A stretch of 38,816 nucleotides of DNA, taken from contig CAITEO010000060.1 of NCBI GenBank assembly GCA_903891505.1, forward strand, positions 1 to 38,816, read 5' to 3'. Shown here piece after piece: positions 37,960 through 38,816 of the stretch. Origin of the DNA: an uncultured Candidatus Woesearchaeota archaeon (GTDB lineage: Archaea; Nanobdellota; Nanobdellia; Woesearchaeales; 21-14-0-10-32-9). Made by a program: the position numbers and the translations under genes. The stretch's first letter is position 1, and the number at the start of each line of letters is the position of its first letter. The notes beneath the pieces are model-generated. The model searched no databases, was not told the origin of the DNA, and saw nothing but the letters and a program-made list of their open reading frames with translations.

Positions 37960-38816
37960 TTACTTTTGTGCTTTCTTGAACTCCTCGAACTTCTTCATTA
38001 TCTCAGGATTCTTCAATAGTTCCATCATAGCTTTTATTGTATCATTTGTTTCTTCCTCAAGAATTTCTTGATTCTTCAGGTGTATCTTTATTGAAAGAGG
38101 TCTATAACAATTCGGGCAATAGTCTTCATCGAACTTGACTGGTGCATTACAAACAGAACATCTTTTCGGTTTACTCTTTTCATCTTCTTGTACGATGCCT
38201 TTAGATTTCAGATACGCTTCGCGTATCTGTTTTTGTCCGAGATGTGTGTAGTTGTTTAGTTGTTTTGATCCTGGAGACCATCCCATTCTTACACATCTTA
38301 CGTCGGGCGTGAGTTCAGTAGCATCTAGTGAAGCTCTGCTATGTCTAAACCAATGTAAATTATGTTTCTTTTTTATTCCTGCTCTTTCCATGCAGTCTTT
38401 GACCAGATTTGTTGCACCAGTATGTCTTAGAGGTAATGGCCCATGTTCTTGTTCGAGTGCACGTAAACGTTTCTTCTTTATGTTATCCTGATACCACATC
38501 GGTGCTTCTTCATTTTGTTTGGCCGGATGCACATCCAAGTATTTTATTATGTGACCAACACTGTCAATTATGTCAACTGATCTTGGTTTTGTTTTACTTA
38601 TTGGAAAGAATACTTCTCCTATGCCTTGGCCATTTACTTTAAAGTGTTTTACTTTCATACCGAGCATCTCTCCAGTTCTAGCTCCTGTCTCGTGGAGTAA
38701 TGAAATGAATGCTTTTTCTTTAGGAGTTCTACAACCCTTAGACAGAATTATGGATATATCCTCTTCAGTAATTACTTCAGTCGGATCTATTTCTTTTGTC
38801 TCAAAAGAAGTTTTGA
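37960..38816 (-). CDS. Zinc-ribbon tyrosine recombinase, 5' end outside window
   Basis: About 285 codons visible; the frame is open to the window edge, and catalytic Arg (ETGARTGE) lies upstream of the first internal ATG (38667), so that ATG is not the start. Other catalytic residues: Lys in SKTKPRSV, HWFRHSRAS (H-x-x-R) and Tyr in LNNYTHL. The usual L-G-H box reads MGWSPGS (Trp for His). The C-terminus carries a zinc ribbon (CSVCNAP...CPNC), then a Glu/Lys-rich helix. Archaeal integrases with such ribbons are known. It probably belongs to another integrated element that extends beyond the window. Confidence 0.88.
   Translation of the reverse strand, partial: KTSFETKEIDPTEVITEEDISIILSKGCRTPKEKAFISLLHETGARTGEMLGMKVKHFKVNGQGIGEVFFPISKTKPRSVDIIDSVGHIIKYLDVHPAKQNEEAPMWYQDNIKKKRLRALEQEHGPLPLRHTGATNLVKDCMERAGIKKKHNLHWFRHSRASLDATELTPDVRCVRMGWSPGSKQLNNYTHLGQKQIREAYLKSKGIVQEDEKSKPKRCSVCNAPVKFDEDYCPNCYRPLSIKIHLKNQEILEEETNDTIKAMMELLKNPEIMKKFEEFKKAQK

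Noticed and set aside
1..38816. CRISPR arrays or insertion sequences
   Set aside because: No regularly spaced direct repeats and no DDE or HUH transposase motifs seen.

Overview
The window looks like a chromosome segment of a small-genome archaeon, most likely of the DPANN group (Woesearchaeota/Pacearchaeota-like; this placement is inference). The support is an AT-rich sequence, TATA boxes about 25 bases before many leaderless starts, an intron-containing tRNA, RtcB with archaease, an Orc1/Cdc6-type ATPase, an archaeal adenylate kinase and many small zinc-ribbon proteins. No rRNA or CRISPR array was seen.

Region A (1-1137) has two small secreted or membrane-anchored proteins on the minus strand, then a tRNA gene with a 41-base intron in the anticodon loop. 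Region B (1121-12752) is an integrated element of about 11.6 kb. The last 18 bases of the tRNA end (1121-1138) recur exactly at 12735-12752, beside a tyrosine recombinase operon. The element carries a complete diversity-generating retroelement (DGR): a reverse transcriptase (7689-9368) with YVDD and the DGR-type LGxxxSQ motif, a template repeat (1846-1928), and two variable repeats at the 3' ends of two paralogous genes (2159-2241 and 5071-5153). Over 83 bases, every template/variable difference (9 and 13) falls on a sense-strand A of the template. The two diversified genes alternate with a MoxR-type AAA+ ATPase gene and a gene for a vWA protein with an N-terminal HExxH motif, in one minus-strand operon. 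This is the most exciting content: a mobile archaeal version of the MoxR-vWA plus hypervariable-protein theme known from bacterial conflict systems. The template lies 5.7 kb from the reverse transcriptase, on the other strand, inside a region closed by a perfect 10-bp inverted repeat. The element also encodes a short second recombinase and a membrane protein with a nuclease-like C-terminus. The MoxR operon and the integrase operon share a promoter/operator pattern.

Region C (12753-30146) is mostly housekeeping chromosome: TatD hydrolase, pyruvate phosphate dikinase, archaease, RtcB, a metallophosphoesterase, a Sua5/YrdC protein, a Nudix hydrolase, Orc1/Cdc6, adenylate kinase, winged-helix and membrane proteins and a HAD phosphatase. 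Intergenic spaces hold many strong hairpins in recognisable families, two candidate structured RNAs and a pair of very small genes.

Region D (30147-38816) looks accessory again. It has a small AbrB-like regulator heading an operon with an HExxH peptidase, a YdjM-like membrane protein, a large protein with a DRHxxN kinase-type motif, an HD-domain protein and a zinc-ribbon tyrosine recombinase cut by the window end.
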